DNA of 64,000 nt from Bacteriovoracaceae bacterium UBA3083. GTDB taxonomy: Bacteria; Bdellovibrionota; Bacteriovoracia; Bacteriovoracales; Bacteriovoracaceae. A program made the position numbers and the translations under genes. The DNA is taken from NCBI GenBank assembly GCA_002366565.1, contig DFBJ01000009.1, positions 62,001 to 126,000 of the forward strand, in the 5' to 3' direction. Positions 25,184 to 33,013 of the stretch are shown here, piece after piece. A model generated the notes under the pieces. The model did no database searches. It worked only from the letters and a program-made list of their open reading frames with translations, and was not told the origin of the DNA. Positions within the stretch are counted from its first letter, which is position 1. Each line of letters opens with the position of its first letter.

Positions 25184-26131
25184 ATGAAACCTTTTATTGT
25201 AGTAGCTGATGGCTTTGATAAGAACCTATTTGAAGACCTGAAGAATACAAGTGAATTTGAAGTACATCCATCATCAAAAATAACTCAAGATGAATTGAAA
25301 GAGATGCTTCCTAAGATTAATGGACTAGTTATTAGGTCTGCAACTTCAATAACAAAAGAGTATTTAGACCTCGCTCCAAATTTAAAGTATGTCATTAGAG
25401 CAGGTGCAGGAACTGATAATATCGATAAGGCTTCTTGTCAGGAAGTTGGAGTAAAGGTTTCAAACACTCCAGGTGCAAATAATAATTCAGCTGCTGAACA
25501 TGCAGTTGCACTTATGATGACAGTTCTTAGAAAAACAGCTTGGGCACATAAGACAATGAGTAATGGCGGTTGGGATAAATCTAAATTTACTGGAAACGAA
25601 CTAGCTAATAAGAAAGTAGGTATTTTAGGTTTTGGACAAATAGGACAAATCGTAGCTAAGAGAATTGGTGGATTTGAGCCAGAGGTACAATTCTACGATC
25701 CTTTCCAAGAGGGAAGTGATCTTCCATATGTATCTAAGTGTGATGATCTTAAAAAATTATTTAGTGAAAGTGATATTATAACTATTCATACTCCTTTGAT
25801 GGATGCAACAAGAGGAATAGTAAATAAAGAATTACTATCTCTAATGAAGCCTAATGCAATTCTAGTTAATGCCGCTAGAGGTGGAATCGTTAACGAAGAA
25901 GATCTCTATGAAGTACTTAAAGAAGGAAAGATTAGAGGAGCAGGGTTTGATGTATTTGCAACTGAACCACTTGAAGAAGATTCTAAGCTTAGAAGTTTAG
26001 AAAATCTTGTCATGACTCCACACCTTGGTGCTTCAACTGAAGAAGCTCAATTTAGAGTAGGAGAGATGGCAGTTCATCAATTAAAAGAATTCTTTATTAA
26101 TGAAAACCTATTAAATGAGGTAAGAGTATAA
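25184..26131 (+). CDS. serA: D-3-phosphoglycerate dehydrogenase-like 2-hydroxyacid dehydrogenase
   Basis: The 315-residue NAD-dependent D-2-hydroxyacid dehydrogenase resembles short SerA enzymes that lack the ACT or ASB regulatory domains. It has the nucleotide fold GILGFGQIGQIVAKR, the catalytic Arg in NAARGGIVNEEDL, the Glu region AGFDVFATEPLEED and the His in TPHLGASTEEAQ. The last motif is typical of SerA rather than lactate dehydrogenase. It would oxidise 3-phosphoglycerate for serine synthesis. GGGAGGG precedes the ATG. Its stop overlaps the purA start (TAATG), so the two are coupled. Confidence 0.88.
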   Translation: MKPFIVVADGFDKNLFEDLKNTSEFEVHPSSKITQDELKEMLPKINGLVIRSATSITKEYLDLAPNLKYVIRAGAGTDNIDKASCQEVGVKVSNTPGANNNSAAEHAVALMMTVLRKTAWAHKTMSNGGWDKSKFTGNELANKKVGILGFGQIGQIVAKRIGGFEPEVQFYDPFQEGSDLPYVSKCDDLKKLFSESDIITIHTPLMDATRGIVNKELLSLMKPNAILVNAARGGIVNEEDLYEVLKEGKIRGAGFDVFATEPLEEDSKLRSLENLVMTPHLGASTEEAQFRVGEMAVHQLKEFFINENLLNEVRV

Positions 26132-27399
26132 TGAAATCTTTAGCTATTATTGGTTCTCAGTGGGGCGATGAAGGTAAAGGAAAGATCACTGATCTTTTAA
26201 GTCAAAAGTGTGATGTTGTTGTTCGTTTCCAAGGCGGAAACAATGCCGGACATACAATTATCGTTGAAGATAGAAAGATTGTCTTACACTTAATCCCTTC
26301 TGGAATACTACATGATCATTGTGTCTCTGTTGTAGGGCATGGAGTAGTATTTGATCCCGAAGCTTTTAAGACAGAACTTGAAGATGTTTTAAGTAATGGA
26401 ATTGAAGTTAATAGCAATAAGTTAAGAATTTCTGGAAATGCCTCAGTTATAACAATGTATAACAAAATAATTGATGCTCAAAGAGAAGCTAAGGGGCCAG
26501 TAAAGATTGGTACTACAGGTAAAGGAATTGGGCCTGCTTACGAAGATAAGATTTCAAGAAAAGGAATTAAGCTAAAAGACTTATTAGATAAAGATGTCTT
26601 AATTTCAAAACTTAAGGGAAGTCTTTCGGAAAAAGAGCATCTTTTAGAGCATCTTTATAAAGTAGAATATCCAAGTGTTGAAGAAGAAGCATCTAGGCTT
26701 TTCGAACTTGGGCAAATGATTAAACCTTTTATCTGTGACACGTTTAGTTTCTTAGATCATGCGGTTAAAGAAGGTAAGAAGATTTTATTTGAAGGAGCTC
26801 AAGGGATACTTCTAGATATTGACTACGGGTCTTACCCTTTTGTTACTTCTTCAAGTACAAGCTACGGTGGTATTTTCACTGGAGCAGGTATGCCATCAGG
26901 AAAAGTTGATGAAGTTCTAGGAATTACTAAGGCCTATACAACAAGAGTTGGAGAAGGACCTTTTCCTACTGAGTTATTTTCTGAAGTAGGTGAATTCATT
27001 CAGAAAAAAGGTGGAGAGTTTGGAGCAACGACTGGACGTAAGAGAAGATGTGGATGGTTAGATCTTCCACTTCTTAAGTATGCTGTAAAGTGTTCAAGCC
27101 TTACAAGTATTGCGCTTACTAAAGTAGATGTTCTGAGTGGAATGGATGAATTAAAAGTTTGTAAGTCATACAGATATAATGGTGAAGAGATTGACTGTGC
27201 TTATCCTGGGATTGATCTTTCTAAAGTTGAGCCAATATTTACAGATGTTGCTCCATTTAATGATGATTTCAAGGGTGAGCTTTCTGATAACTTGAATGCT
27301 TATATTGAAATGATTGAAAAAGAGCTTGGAATACCTGTTTCTATCTTGGCATTTGGTCCAGAGAGAAGCGAAATTAAATTTAGAAAAGAATTTTTTTAA
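26131..27399 (+). CDS. purA: Adenylosuccinate synthetase
   Basis: PurA joins IMP and aspartate with GTP, the first committed step to AMP. The 422 residues have the N-terminal GSQWGDEGKGKITDLL loop, QGGNNAGHTI, the GTTGKGIGPAYEDK motif, FEGAQGILLDIDYG and the TTGRKRRCGWLDL IMP-binding loop. Length and motif order are standard. It is translationally coupled to the serA-like gene upstream and is followed by a strong terminator. Confidence 0.97.
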   Translation: MKSLAIIGSQWGDEGKGKITDLLSQKCDVVVRFQGGNNAGHTIIVEDRKIVLHLIPSGILHDHCVSVVGHGVVFDPEAFKTELEDVLSNGIEVNSNKLRISGNASVITMYNKIIDAQREAKGPVKIGTTGKGIGPAYEDKISRKGIKLKDLLDKDVLISKLKGSLSEKEHLLEHLYKVEYPSVEEEASRLFELGQMIKPFICDTFSFLDHAVKEGKKILFEGAQGILLDIDYGSYPFVTSSSTSYGGIFTGAGMPSGKVDEVLGITKAYTTRVGEGPFPTELFSEVGEFIQKKGGEFGATTGRKRRCGWLDLPLLKYAVKCSSLTSIALTKVDVLSGMDELKVCKSYRYNGEEIDCAYPGIDLSKVEPIFTDVAPFNDDFKGELSDNLNAYIEMIEKELGIPVSILAFGPERSEIKFRKEFF

Positions 27400-27410
27400 A
27401 TTATACAAAA

Positions 27411-27442
27411 AGAGGGAGTGGGTCTAGTCACTCCCTCTTTTA
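27411..27442. terminator. Bidirectional rho-independent terminator between purA and a convergent gene
   Basis: AGAGGGAGTG and CACTCCCTCT form a 10-bp stem with an 8-base loop, with TTTT on the plus side and TTTTTGTAT on the minus side. It serves purA and the small convergent gene. Confidence 0.9.
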
Positions 27443-27476
27443 TCAAGGAAGAATATAAAAGGAAGAACCTTTTAAA

Positions 27477-27659
27477 CTATTTATTTTCAATATCTCTGTT
27501 CATCATTATTACTTTTTCGCTAAATATCTCTGATTGCTTTTCAACACTTTGATGTTGGACACAGTCTATTGAATTCTGATCAGGAACAGCATTAGCTGAA
27601 AAACTATATGAACTAATTAATAGAAAGAATAAAACAATTAGATGGCGTTTATAAGACAT
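27477..27659 (-). CDS. Small secreted protein (60 aa)
   Basis: I place the start at the ATG at 27659, with AGGAG 7 bases upstream. The product begins MSYKRHLIVLFFLLISSYSFSANA, a clear Sec signal peptide, leaving a mature peptide of about 35 residues with one Cys. No family is recognised. The good ribosome binding site and shared terminator make it likely real. Confidence 0.6.
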   Translation of the reverse strand: MSYKRHLIVLFFLLISSYSFSANAVPDQNSIDCVQHQSVEKQSEIFSEKVIMMNRDIENK

Positions 27660-27742
27660 TATCAATCTCCTGTATTGCTTACAGAACTAATAATGCCTTA
27701 TATGAAATTTAGTTGTGTCAGTTGAATGTAAAGTAATTGTGA

Positions 27743-29044
27743 TTATTGAACTAAGTCAGCAAATACCTTACCGTCTTTGTATTCTTTTAAATGTACGTTA
27801 CGAATTTGATTCTTTAAGTCAGCTTCTGATTTCACATAAACCTTTATGTAGTTGGTTGTGTAACCAGTGTAGAGGCCATCTTTCGTTCTTCTTTCAAAAA
27901 GTACTTCACTCTGTGAACCAATTTGGTCTTCTGAGAATAGTGAAAGTTTTGCTTCTCCAAGGTGAAGAAGAGATTTTACTCTCTCTTTCTTAGTTGCACT
28001 ATGGATATGGTTGTCCATTTTTGAAGCAGTTGTTCCTTTTCTCTTTGAATAAGGGAAAACGTGGAAGTGAGTAAGTGGTAATTCTTTTACTAAGTTGTAA
28101 GTATTCTCAAATTGCTCTTTCGTTTCACCAGGGAATCCACAAATAATATCTGCACCGATACCTGCGTTTGGAAAAGCTGTAATGATTTTATTAATGACTT
28201 TCTTATAGTCAGCAACAGTATACTTTCTTCTCATGTTTTTTAAGATTTCATCATCACCAGACTGAAGTGGAATATGAAAGTGATCTTTAAACTTTGGAGA
28301 ACTTTTAAAAACTTCAAGAAGTTCATCAGTGATTGTATTTGGTTCAACACTTGAAAGCCTAAGTCTCTCAAGTCCATCAAGTTCAAGAAGAGATCTAACC
28401 ATATCAGTAAGCTTCTCTCCTGAAGATGTTTCGTACTCACCAATATTAACACCAGTTAAAACAATTTCTTTGAAACCATTAGCAATAAGCTCTTTTGCAT
28501 TGTTAAGAGCTCCTTCAATACTGATAGCTTTTGATCTACCTCTAGCAAATGGAATGATACAAAATGAACATACATAGTTACATCCATCTTGAATTTTTAA
28601 GAATGCTCTTGTGTGTGAGTCAGCAGTTGTTGTAGCCGCCCCATAGAAGTCCGCAGTCTTATCAACGTGAATAGCAGTTGTTTCTTCTTCATTTAAGTAT
28701 TCAAAAACTTTATATTTTTCAGAAGTTCCAAGAACTAAATCAACTCCCTGCATATTTGCAATTGTTTCAGGCTCCATTTGAGCATAGCAACCAGCAACTA
28801 CAATCTTTCCCTCTGGTGAAGATTTGTGAGCTTTTCTAATTAAATTTCTACAAGTTGAGTCTGCAGAGTCGGTTACAGTACAAGTATTTACGAAAATAAC
28901 GTCGGCCTTTTCACCAAAGTCTACAATTTCGTATCCACGATCTGTAAAACCTTTAGCAACTGAACCTGTCTCAGAGAAATTTAATCTACATCCAAGAGTA
29001 TGTAGCGCAACTTTTTTTGTTGGATTCTTTTCTGTATTTTCCAC
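27743..29044 (-). CDS. mtaB: tRNA t6A37 methylthiotransferase
   Basis: The 433-residue radical-SAM enzyme has the three methylthiotransferase domains. The N-terminal UPF0004 domain has three cysteines (TLGCRLNFSE, VNTCTVTDSAD, VVAGCYAQ). The radical-SAM core has the CNYVCSFCIIP cluster motif, and a C-terminal TRAM-like part follows. The LGCRLNFSE opening and FPYSKRKGTTAS block favour MtaB (which makes ms2t6A37) over MiaB or RimO. It would act on ANN-decoding tRNAs, including the tRNA-Lys genes just upstream of it. It is divergent from the tRNA operon and has no close operon partner. Confidence 0.9.
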   Translation of the reverse strand: MENTEKNPTKKVALHTLGCRLNFSETGSVAKGFTDRGYEIVDFGEKADVIFVNTCTVTDSADSTCRNLIRKAHKSSPEGKIVVAGCYAQMEPETIANMQGVDLVLGTSEKYKVFEYLNEEETTAIHVDKTADFYGAATTTADSHTRAFLKIQDGCNYVCSFCIIPFARGRSKAISIEGALNNAKELIANGFKEIVLTGVNIGEYETSSGEKLTDMVRSLLELDGLERLRLSSVEPNTITDELLEVFKSSPKFKDHFHIPLQSGDDEILKNMRRKYTVADYKKVINKIITAFPNAGIGADIICGFPGETKEQFENTYNLVKELPLTHFHVFPYSKRKGTTASKMDNHIHSATKKERVKSLLHLGEAKLSLFSEDQIGSQSEVLFERRTKDGLYTGYTTNYIKVYVKSEADLKNQIRNVHLKEYKDGKVFADLVQ

Positions 29045-29155
29045 TTATATAACCTATTTTATAGTATTCACCGACAACATAGTTAATGACGCACTTTTCG
29101 ACAAGTAGCAAAGTATATTTTTTATATAATTTAATAAAATTATCCAACTTTTTGT

Positions 29156-29184
29156 TTGACAGAAAAGCAGTTAATCTTTATTCT
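29156..29184 (+). promoter_or_regulatory. Sigma-70 promoter of tRNA operon copy 1
   Basis: TTGACA at 29156-29161, a 17-base spacer and TATTCT at 29179-29184, ending 27 bases before the tRNA-Lys gene. Spacing and position fit a stable-RNA promoter. Confidence 0.75.
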
Positions 29185-29211
29185 CATTCTCACGTTCAAA
29201 GATGAATTTTT

Positions 29212-29288
29212 GGTCTCTTAGCTCAGTTGGTTAGAGCATCTCCCTTTTAAGGAGAGGGTCCTGTGTTCGAGTCACAGAGAGATCACCA
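29212..29288 (+). tRNA. tRNA-Lys (TTT), copy 1
   Basis: The 77-base gene folds into a full cloverleaf. The acceptor is GGTCTCT/AGAGATC with discriminator A and encoded CCA. The D arm has AGCTCAGTTGG. The anticodon stem TCTCC/GGAGA encloses CTTTTAA (anticodon TTT), and the T arm contains GTTCGAGTC. It is identical to the copy at 30794. Confidence 0.97.
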
Positions 29289-29305
29289 TTTTTACTTTTT
29301 AATGT

Positions 29306-29383
29306 GCTCCCATCGTCTAGCCTGGTCTAGGACACCGCCTTTTCACGGCGGCGACAGGGGTTCGAATCCCCTTGGGAGTACCA
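29306..29383 (+). tRNA. tRNA-Glu (TTC), copy 1
   Basis: The 78-base gene has acceptor GCTCCCA/TGGGAGT, anticodon stem CCGCC/GGCGG around TTTTCAC (anticodon TTC), a T arm with GTTCGAATC and an encoded CCA. It is 17 bases after tRNA-Lys in the same transcript and identical to the copy at 30889. Confidence 0.97.
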
Positions 29384-29397
29384 TTAAAAATAAAAAA

Positions 29398-29424
29398 GCC
29401 CAGACCGAGTTCTGGGCTTTTTTG
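29398..29424 (+). terminator. Terminator of tRNA operon copy 1
   Basis: GCCCAGA-CCGAGT-TCTGGGC followed by six T, 14 bases after tRNA-Glu. Confidence 0.93.
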
Positions 29425-29526
29425 TGCCTAAAATCTTCATAACTATTGCTGATGCGATCTTCTAAACTTTTCTGTTATTGATTTCTTTGCTAGAACAATT
29501 CCTAATTAATAATTAAGGAATATTTT

Positions 29527-30156
29527 ATGAAAAGTTGTTGTGAGAGTAAGAGTACAGAATTAGACCAATTGCGTGAAAAACAAAAGAACGTATTGATCAT
29601 AGTACTAATAATAAATTTTACTATGTTTATAATTGAATTTATTTATGGACTACTTTCAAACTCAACGGCTTTATTATCAGACTCTCTAGATATGCTTGGC
29701 GACGCCACAGTTTATGCTTTCAGCTTATATGTTATTAATAGAAGTATTAGATGGAAAGCTAAGGCAGCACTTTTAAAAGGTGTAATCATCACTCTATTTG
29801 GCTTCTACGTCCTTGGTGAGGCTGTTCATAAGGCAATGTCTGATATTCTTCCTATCGCGCAGACAATGGGAGTTGTGGGCTTCCTGGCACTTATCGCTAA
29901 TAGTTGTTGTTTATTGCTTCTTCTAAAGCATAAGGAAGATGATATTAATATGAGATCAACATGGATTTGCTCTAGAAATGATATTATTGCAAACTTTGGT
30001 GTGCTTTTAGCTGCTGGGCTTGTTTATTTACTAGAGAGCAAGTGGCCTGATATTATTATTGGCCTTCTGACAGCAGGTGTATTTCTTAAGTCTGCATTCT
30101 CAATTTTAACTGATTCTGTCGCTACAATTAAGAATAACCCAGAAAATCAGCAATAA
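29527..30156 (+). CDS. Short cation-diffusion-facilitator-like transporter
   Basis: The 209-residue protein has about six membrane segments. ALLSDSLDMLGDATVY matches the second-helix metal site of cation diffusion facilitators (here D-x3-D-like instead of HxxxD), and SRNDIIANFGVLLAAG matches the fifth-helix site. The C-terminal cytoplasmic domain of typical members is missing, and the N-terminus has a Cys pair (SCCES). It probably exports Zn2+ or a related metal against H+. It sits alone between the two tRNA operon copies and overlaps the convergent VTT gene by 29 bases. Confidence 0.82.
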   Translation: MKSCCESKSTELDQLREKQKNVLIIVLIINFTMFIIEFIYGLLSNSTALLSDSLDMLGDATVYAFSLYVINRSIRWKAKAALLKGVIITLFGFYVLGEAVHKAMSDILPIAQTMGVVGFLALIANSCCLLLLLKHKEDDINMRSTWICSRNDIIANFGVLLAAGLVYLLESKWPDIIIGLLTAGVFLKSAFSILTDSVATIKNNPENQQ

Positions 30157-30688
30157 AGTCATAAAAAATACAGTAAAGGGCTACAGGTATCGGTAGCCCA
30201 AGTACTGTCCCTAGAAAGTAATCTTTAAATTTTACCTTAGATAAAGACAAAGTGTAGTTAAGTGCAGGGTTAGTTTGCATAAGTACTCTTAGTATGAACA
30301 CTGTCATTAGAGGTCTTTGCTCTAGTTTTTGTAGCGCTTTGTTGGCATATTTATTATTCAGTTCGTTGAGTAGGCCCCTTCCAAAATATCCAATTAAAAA
30401 GAAACTTGTAGAACAAGCACAAATAGCGCTAATGAGAATAAGAATGTAAGCACTGAAGGTCGGAAGAACTAGAATTGGTGCACTGATGATAATCCAGCCT
30501 GGAATATATAGAAGATTGGCGATACAGAATAACAATATAAAAATAAAAGAGGACGCTAATAAGTTCTCTTGAAGTAATAGTGTAAGCTTTTCAGTGTTTG
30601 CAAAGTCTGTAAGACCTAAGGATTTACTAAGGAAGATAATAGCGCATATACTTAATATTAGGATGATTAGTTTCTTATTTGCTTTCAT
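30128..30688 (-). CDS. TVP38/TMEM64 (VTT/SNARE-associated) family membrane protein
   Basis: The 186-residue protein has about five hydrophobic segments and the VTT domain pattern: LLYIPGWIIISAPILVLPTFSAYI, then FLIGYFGRGLLNELNNKYANKALQKLEQRPLMTVFILRVL, and a late NYTLSLSKVKFKDYFLGT block. DedA/VTT proteins are linked to lipid-carrier or lipid flipping; the role here is unknown. It lies between the duplicated tRNA operons and overlaps the opposite-strand CDF gene at their 3' ends. Confidence 0.82.
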   Translation of the reverse strand: MKANKKLIILILSICAIIFLSKSLGLTDFANTEKLTLLLQENLLASSFIFILLFCIANLLYIPGWIIISAPILVLPTFSAYILILISAICACSTSFFLIGYFGRGLLNELNNKYANKALQKLEQRPLMTVFILRVLMQTNPALNYTLSLSKVKFKDYFLGTVLGLPIPVALYCIFYDFIADFLGYS

Positions 30689-30746
30689 TTAAGCATTGTA
30701 GAGACCAATAGATAATATTGTAAAAGGAAAAGTTTCATTTATACGA

Positions 30747-30775
30747 TTGACTTTCTTTCTTTAAAAAATTATAAA
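30747..30775 (+). promoter_or_regulatory. Sigma-70 promoter of tRNA operon copy 2
   Basis: TTGACT at 30747-30752, a 17-base spacer and TATAAA at 30770-30775, 18 bases before tRNA-Lys. The sequence is unrelated to the copy 1 promoter, so the duplication did not carry the promoter with it. Confidence 0.7.
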
Positions 30776-30793
30776 AGCCACTCAAGAATTTTT

Positions 30794-30870
30794 GGTCTCT
30801 TAGCTCAGTTGGTTAGAGCATCTCCCTTTTAAGGAGAGGGTCCTGTGTTCGAGTCACAGAGAGATCACCA
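30794..30870 (+). tRNA. tRNA-Lys (TTT), copy 2
   Basis: Same 77 bases as copy 1, with anticodon TTT and encoded CCA. Its 3' end (30854-30870 plus following T run) recurs once more at 31906-31926 as an isolated fragment. Confidence 0.97.
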
Positions 30871-30888
30871 TTTTTACTTTTTTAATGT

Positions 30889-30966
30889 GCTCCCATCGTC
30901 TAGCCTGGTCTAGGACACCGCCTTTTCACGGCGGCGACAGGGGTTCGAATCCCCTTGGGAGTACCA
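30889..30966 (+). tRNA. tRNA-Glu (TTC), copy 2
   Basis: Same 78 bases as copy 1, with anticodon TTC and encoded CCA. It follows tRNA-Lys copy 2 by 18 bases. Confidence 0.97.
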
Positions 30967-30980
30967 TTAAAAATAAAAAA

Positions 30981-31007
30981 GCCCAGGCTGAGTTCTGGGC
31001 TTTTTTG
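30981..31007 (+). terminator. Terminator of tRNA operon copy 2
   Basis: GCCCAG-GCTGAGTT-CTGGGC followed by six T. The loop differs from copy 1 while the stem is kept. Confidence 0.93.
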
Positions 31008-31041
31008 TGTCTAATTTCTAAATTATATTATAATTTATAGG

Positions 31042-31674
31042 TTATTGCTGACTGGTTAAGAACGTTAATCCGGCCTCTAGGTCTTCTTGGTAGCTGTAAG
31101 AGAAGAACTCTTTAAGTAGAACTTTCTTCTTTTGAAAATTATATCCAGGGTGTTCACTTATAAATTTCTTCTTCTTGTCTTCGTTTAGAGTGTCCCACTT
31201 TTTTTGAACTTTATATTGCTGCTTTTTATAGATGGCAAAGGCAATGTGTAAGCGTTCATGATTCCTCGTCATGTTAATGTCTTTACCTTCCATTATTATG
31301 GCGGGCTTATTTAGGAAGATGGCATATTCCTTATTTTTTGGAACCTTAAAAGCGGTAAAGGAAGTTCCTACATTCTCTTTACAGCTTATTCCTTCAGAGG
31401 TTTTAAGCCAGTCTCTATACTCTTTTGCGTACTTTAGGCTGAGAGAGCCACCCTTAATAAACTTAGAAAAGGCTTTTGGCGTAATTTCACTTGCATTTAT
31501 AATTTTTTGAAATATGTAATAACAATAAGTACTAGACATAAATTTATCAGAATTGTCGAATTCAACTTCTTCTATCTTTGATATGAGTTTTTTTATTAAA
31601 GTCTGGTTACTAGCATTGCTATCGTGAATATAACTTTTGAAAAGAAGTATTATAGATATCATTATAGTTTTCAA
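31042..31674 (-). CDS. Secreted HExxH (zincin-like) hypothetical protein
   Basis: The 210-residue protein has an N-terminal hydrophobic signal-like stretch (MISIILLF) and no known family that I recognise. Residues about 139-143 read HERLH within NHERLHIAFAIY, a zincin-type HExxH motif in a likely helix, and a downstream acidic patch (KEFFSYSYQEDLEAG) could supply the third zinc ligand. A secreted metallopeptidase is therefore possible but unproven. It lies between tRNA operon copy 2 and the ldh scar, consistent with accessory DNA at a tRNA locus. Confidence 0.65.
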   Translation of the reverse strand: MKTIMISIILLFKSYIHDSNASNQTLIKKLISKIEEVEFDNSDKFMSSTYCYYIFQKIINASEITPKAFSKFIKGGSLSLKYAKEYRDWLKTSEGISCKENVGTSFTAFKVPKNKEYAIFLNKPAIIMEGKDINMTRNHERLHIAFAIYKKQQYKVQKKWDTLNEDKKKKFISEHPGYNFQKKKVLLKEFFSYSYQEDLEAGLTFLTSQQ

Positions 31675-31803
31675 ATATTCTCCTATATTTTAATCACCTA
31701 GTTAATATGTTAACACGGAGCTTGAAATTGTAATAGTTTCATCAGGATATTATGTTTAGTGATTTATTTATTTTACTATCATCTCTAAGTAGGCTGGTCC
31801 CAA

Positions 31804-31904
31804 TGGCAAAAGTAGCTTTCTTTCAAACATATAAATATGAAACAGAGCACTTTTCTCAGCAGGATTAATCTTCATGGAAAAAAACGTCGGAGTCATTGGA
31901 ATTG
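31804..31904 (+). pseudogene. Shredded D-lactate dehydrogenase paralogue
   Basis: Bases 31804-31864 read MAKVAFFQTYKYETEHFSQQ, clearly related to the N-terminus of the intact dehydrogenase at 38815 (MVKVAFFQTHKYELEYFTK). The next 40 bases (31865-31904) match the intact gene's Rossmann-fold segment at 39236-39275 (NLHGK-VGVIG). The roughly 360 bases between these parts and everything after them are gone, and the join makes an in-frame stop. The parts are diverged from the intact copy, so this is an old paralogue with at least two deletions and not a recent copy. Confidence 0.85.
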
Positions 31905-31905
31905 G

Positions 31906-31926
31906 TCACAGAAAGATCACCATTTT
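31906..31926 (+). repeat. Isolated 3' end of tRNA-Lys
   Basis: TCACAGAAAGATCACCA and the T run repeat the T-arm/acceptor end of tRNA-Lys (30854-30876) with one mismatch, in the same orientation, with no 5' part. This is the piece usually duplicated when elements integrate at a tRNA 3' end. It is fused directly to the ldh fragment. Confidence 0.75.
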
Positions 31927-31940
31927 TGTGCCTTTCTTAT

Positions 31941-33008
31941 TTAACTAAGACTTAGGTCATTTAATTTCAATATATAATCAAAGACTCTTTTATTTCTCTT
32001 AGCTAAGAAAAATATAACTCTTCTCATAGATCGTGATCTGCTCATTAATAGGGCAAGGTGAGTCCAAATTGAATAGTTTAGATACAGAAGGAATATCTTA
32101 ACTCTATGTTTAGTTCTAAAGTTTTCAAAGCTGTCTGTTATTATATTACTGGCCTTCATTCCAAGAGATATTCCTTCTCCTGTTATTCCATCTAAGAAGT
32201 GATAGGCATCACCTATAAAGAATAGATTTTTATTGGCAATAGTGGAGCTTACTTCTGAAAATGGTCCATATCCTCTAAAGTCATTTTGAGATTGCTTTTC
32301 ATCTAGTTTATCTTTAAGTAGAGGAAAGTGAGAGAGAAGTTTATTTCTTAGGTCTGACTTTGATTGGATTGAATCTTGAAACCAAAGGAAGGCCACCTCT
32401 ATTTGTTTATTTGAGATAGGAGTGACGTAAGCTTCAATGGAGTTACTCCAGTAGACCTGAACACTATTCGACCATGGAGGAGTAGTGTAGTGAACTCGAG
32501 CTCCAACCCTTGAGGCAAATACTCTTTTCTTTGAATGACCTGTTGATTTTCGTGTCCAAGAGTTAAGTCCATCACAAGCAAAAATGAAATCAAAACTTAA
32601 CTCGTTTGAAGATATACTAAGGGTATAGTGATTTTCTTTTTCATTTATACTGTCGATTTTTGTTTCTGGACGAAGATTTATATTAGGCTCTAAAGAGGCT
32701 ATTTTAAAGAGCTGCTCTGAGAGCTCAGTTCTTTTTAAACCAATTGCGTGTCCATGAAGATCTCCGTGGAGAGAGTATTTATCCTCTATATATTCTATAG
32801 AGTTAAAATTAAAACTAGTGTTTGGGTTAAAGACTATACCAATATCGAGAAGATTATTTACTCCACTGGGCATAATTCCCTGTCCACAGACTTTATCTAT
32901 CGGCCATGACTTCTTTTCAAAGAGTGTGACTTTGTTACCTCTTCTTGCCAGCTTTATCGCTGTGTAGAGACCGATTGGACCACCACCAATAATTGCTACG
33001 TTTTTCAT
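31941..33008 (-). CDS. FAD-dependent oxidoreductase/monooxygenase of a type III PKS cluster
   Basis: The 355-residue flavoprotein starts with the dinucleotide fold AIIGGGPIGLYTAIKLARRG and has the FAD motif FIGDAYHFLDGITGEGISLGMKAS, typical of the geranylgeranyl-reductase/aromatic-monooxygenase group. CGQGIMPSGV resembles substrate-side motifs of this group. It is the last gene of the operon with the type III PKS and methyltransferase. In the known srsABC clusters the matching FAD enzyme hydroxylates the alkylresorcinol ring, so a similar tailoring step is likely here. It starts 5 bases after the methyltransferase stop. Confidence 0.85.
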   Translation of the reverse strand: MKNVAIIGGGPIGLYTAIKLARRGNKVTLFEKKSWPIDKVCGQGIMPSGVNNLLDIGIVFNPNTSFNFNSIEYIEDKYSLHGDLHGHAIGLKRTELSEQLFKIASLEPNINLRPETKIDSINEKENHYTLSISSNELSFDFIFACDGLNSWTRKSTGHSKKRVFASRVGARVHYTTPPWSNSVQVYWSNSIEAYVTPISNKQIEVAFLWFQDSIQSKSDLRNKLLSHFPLLKDKLDEKQSQNDFRGYGPFSEVSSTIANKNLFFIGDAYHFLDGITGEGISLGMKASNIITDSFENFRTKHRVKIFLLYLNYSIWTHLALLMSRSRSMRRVIFFLAKRNKRVFDYILKLNDLSLS

Positions 33009-33013
33009 AAATC

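Larger units (their letters stand above)
29204..29426 (+). repeat. Direct repeat copy 1: tRNA-Lys/tRNA-Glu operon
   Basis: This stretch is repeated almost base for base at 30786-31009. Both tRNAs, their spacer and the terminator are included. The copies differ by one T in the spacer and a few bases in the terminator loop. The flanks, including the promoters, are unrelated. Confidence 0.95.
30786..31009 (+). repeat. Direct repeat copy 2: tRNA-Lys/tRNA-Glu operon
   Basis: Second copy of the repeat at 29204-29426. The tRNA genes are identical; the terminator loop and one spacer T differ. Confidence 0.95.

Noticed and set aside
30854..31926. The tRNA-Lys 3' end repeat as attL/attR of an intact integrative element
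   Set aside because: No integrase, excisionase or phage gene lies between the repeats, and the interval contains a tRNA-Glu gene and decayed sequence. Only a remnant can be supported.
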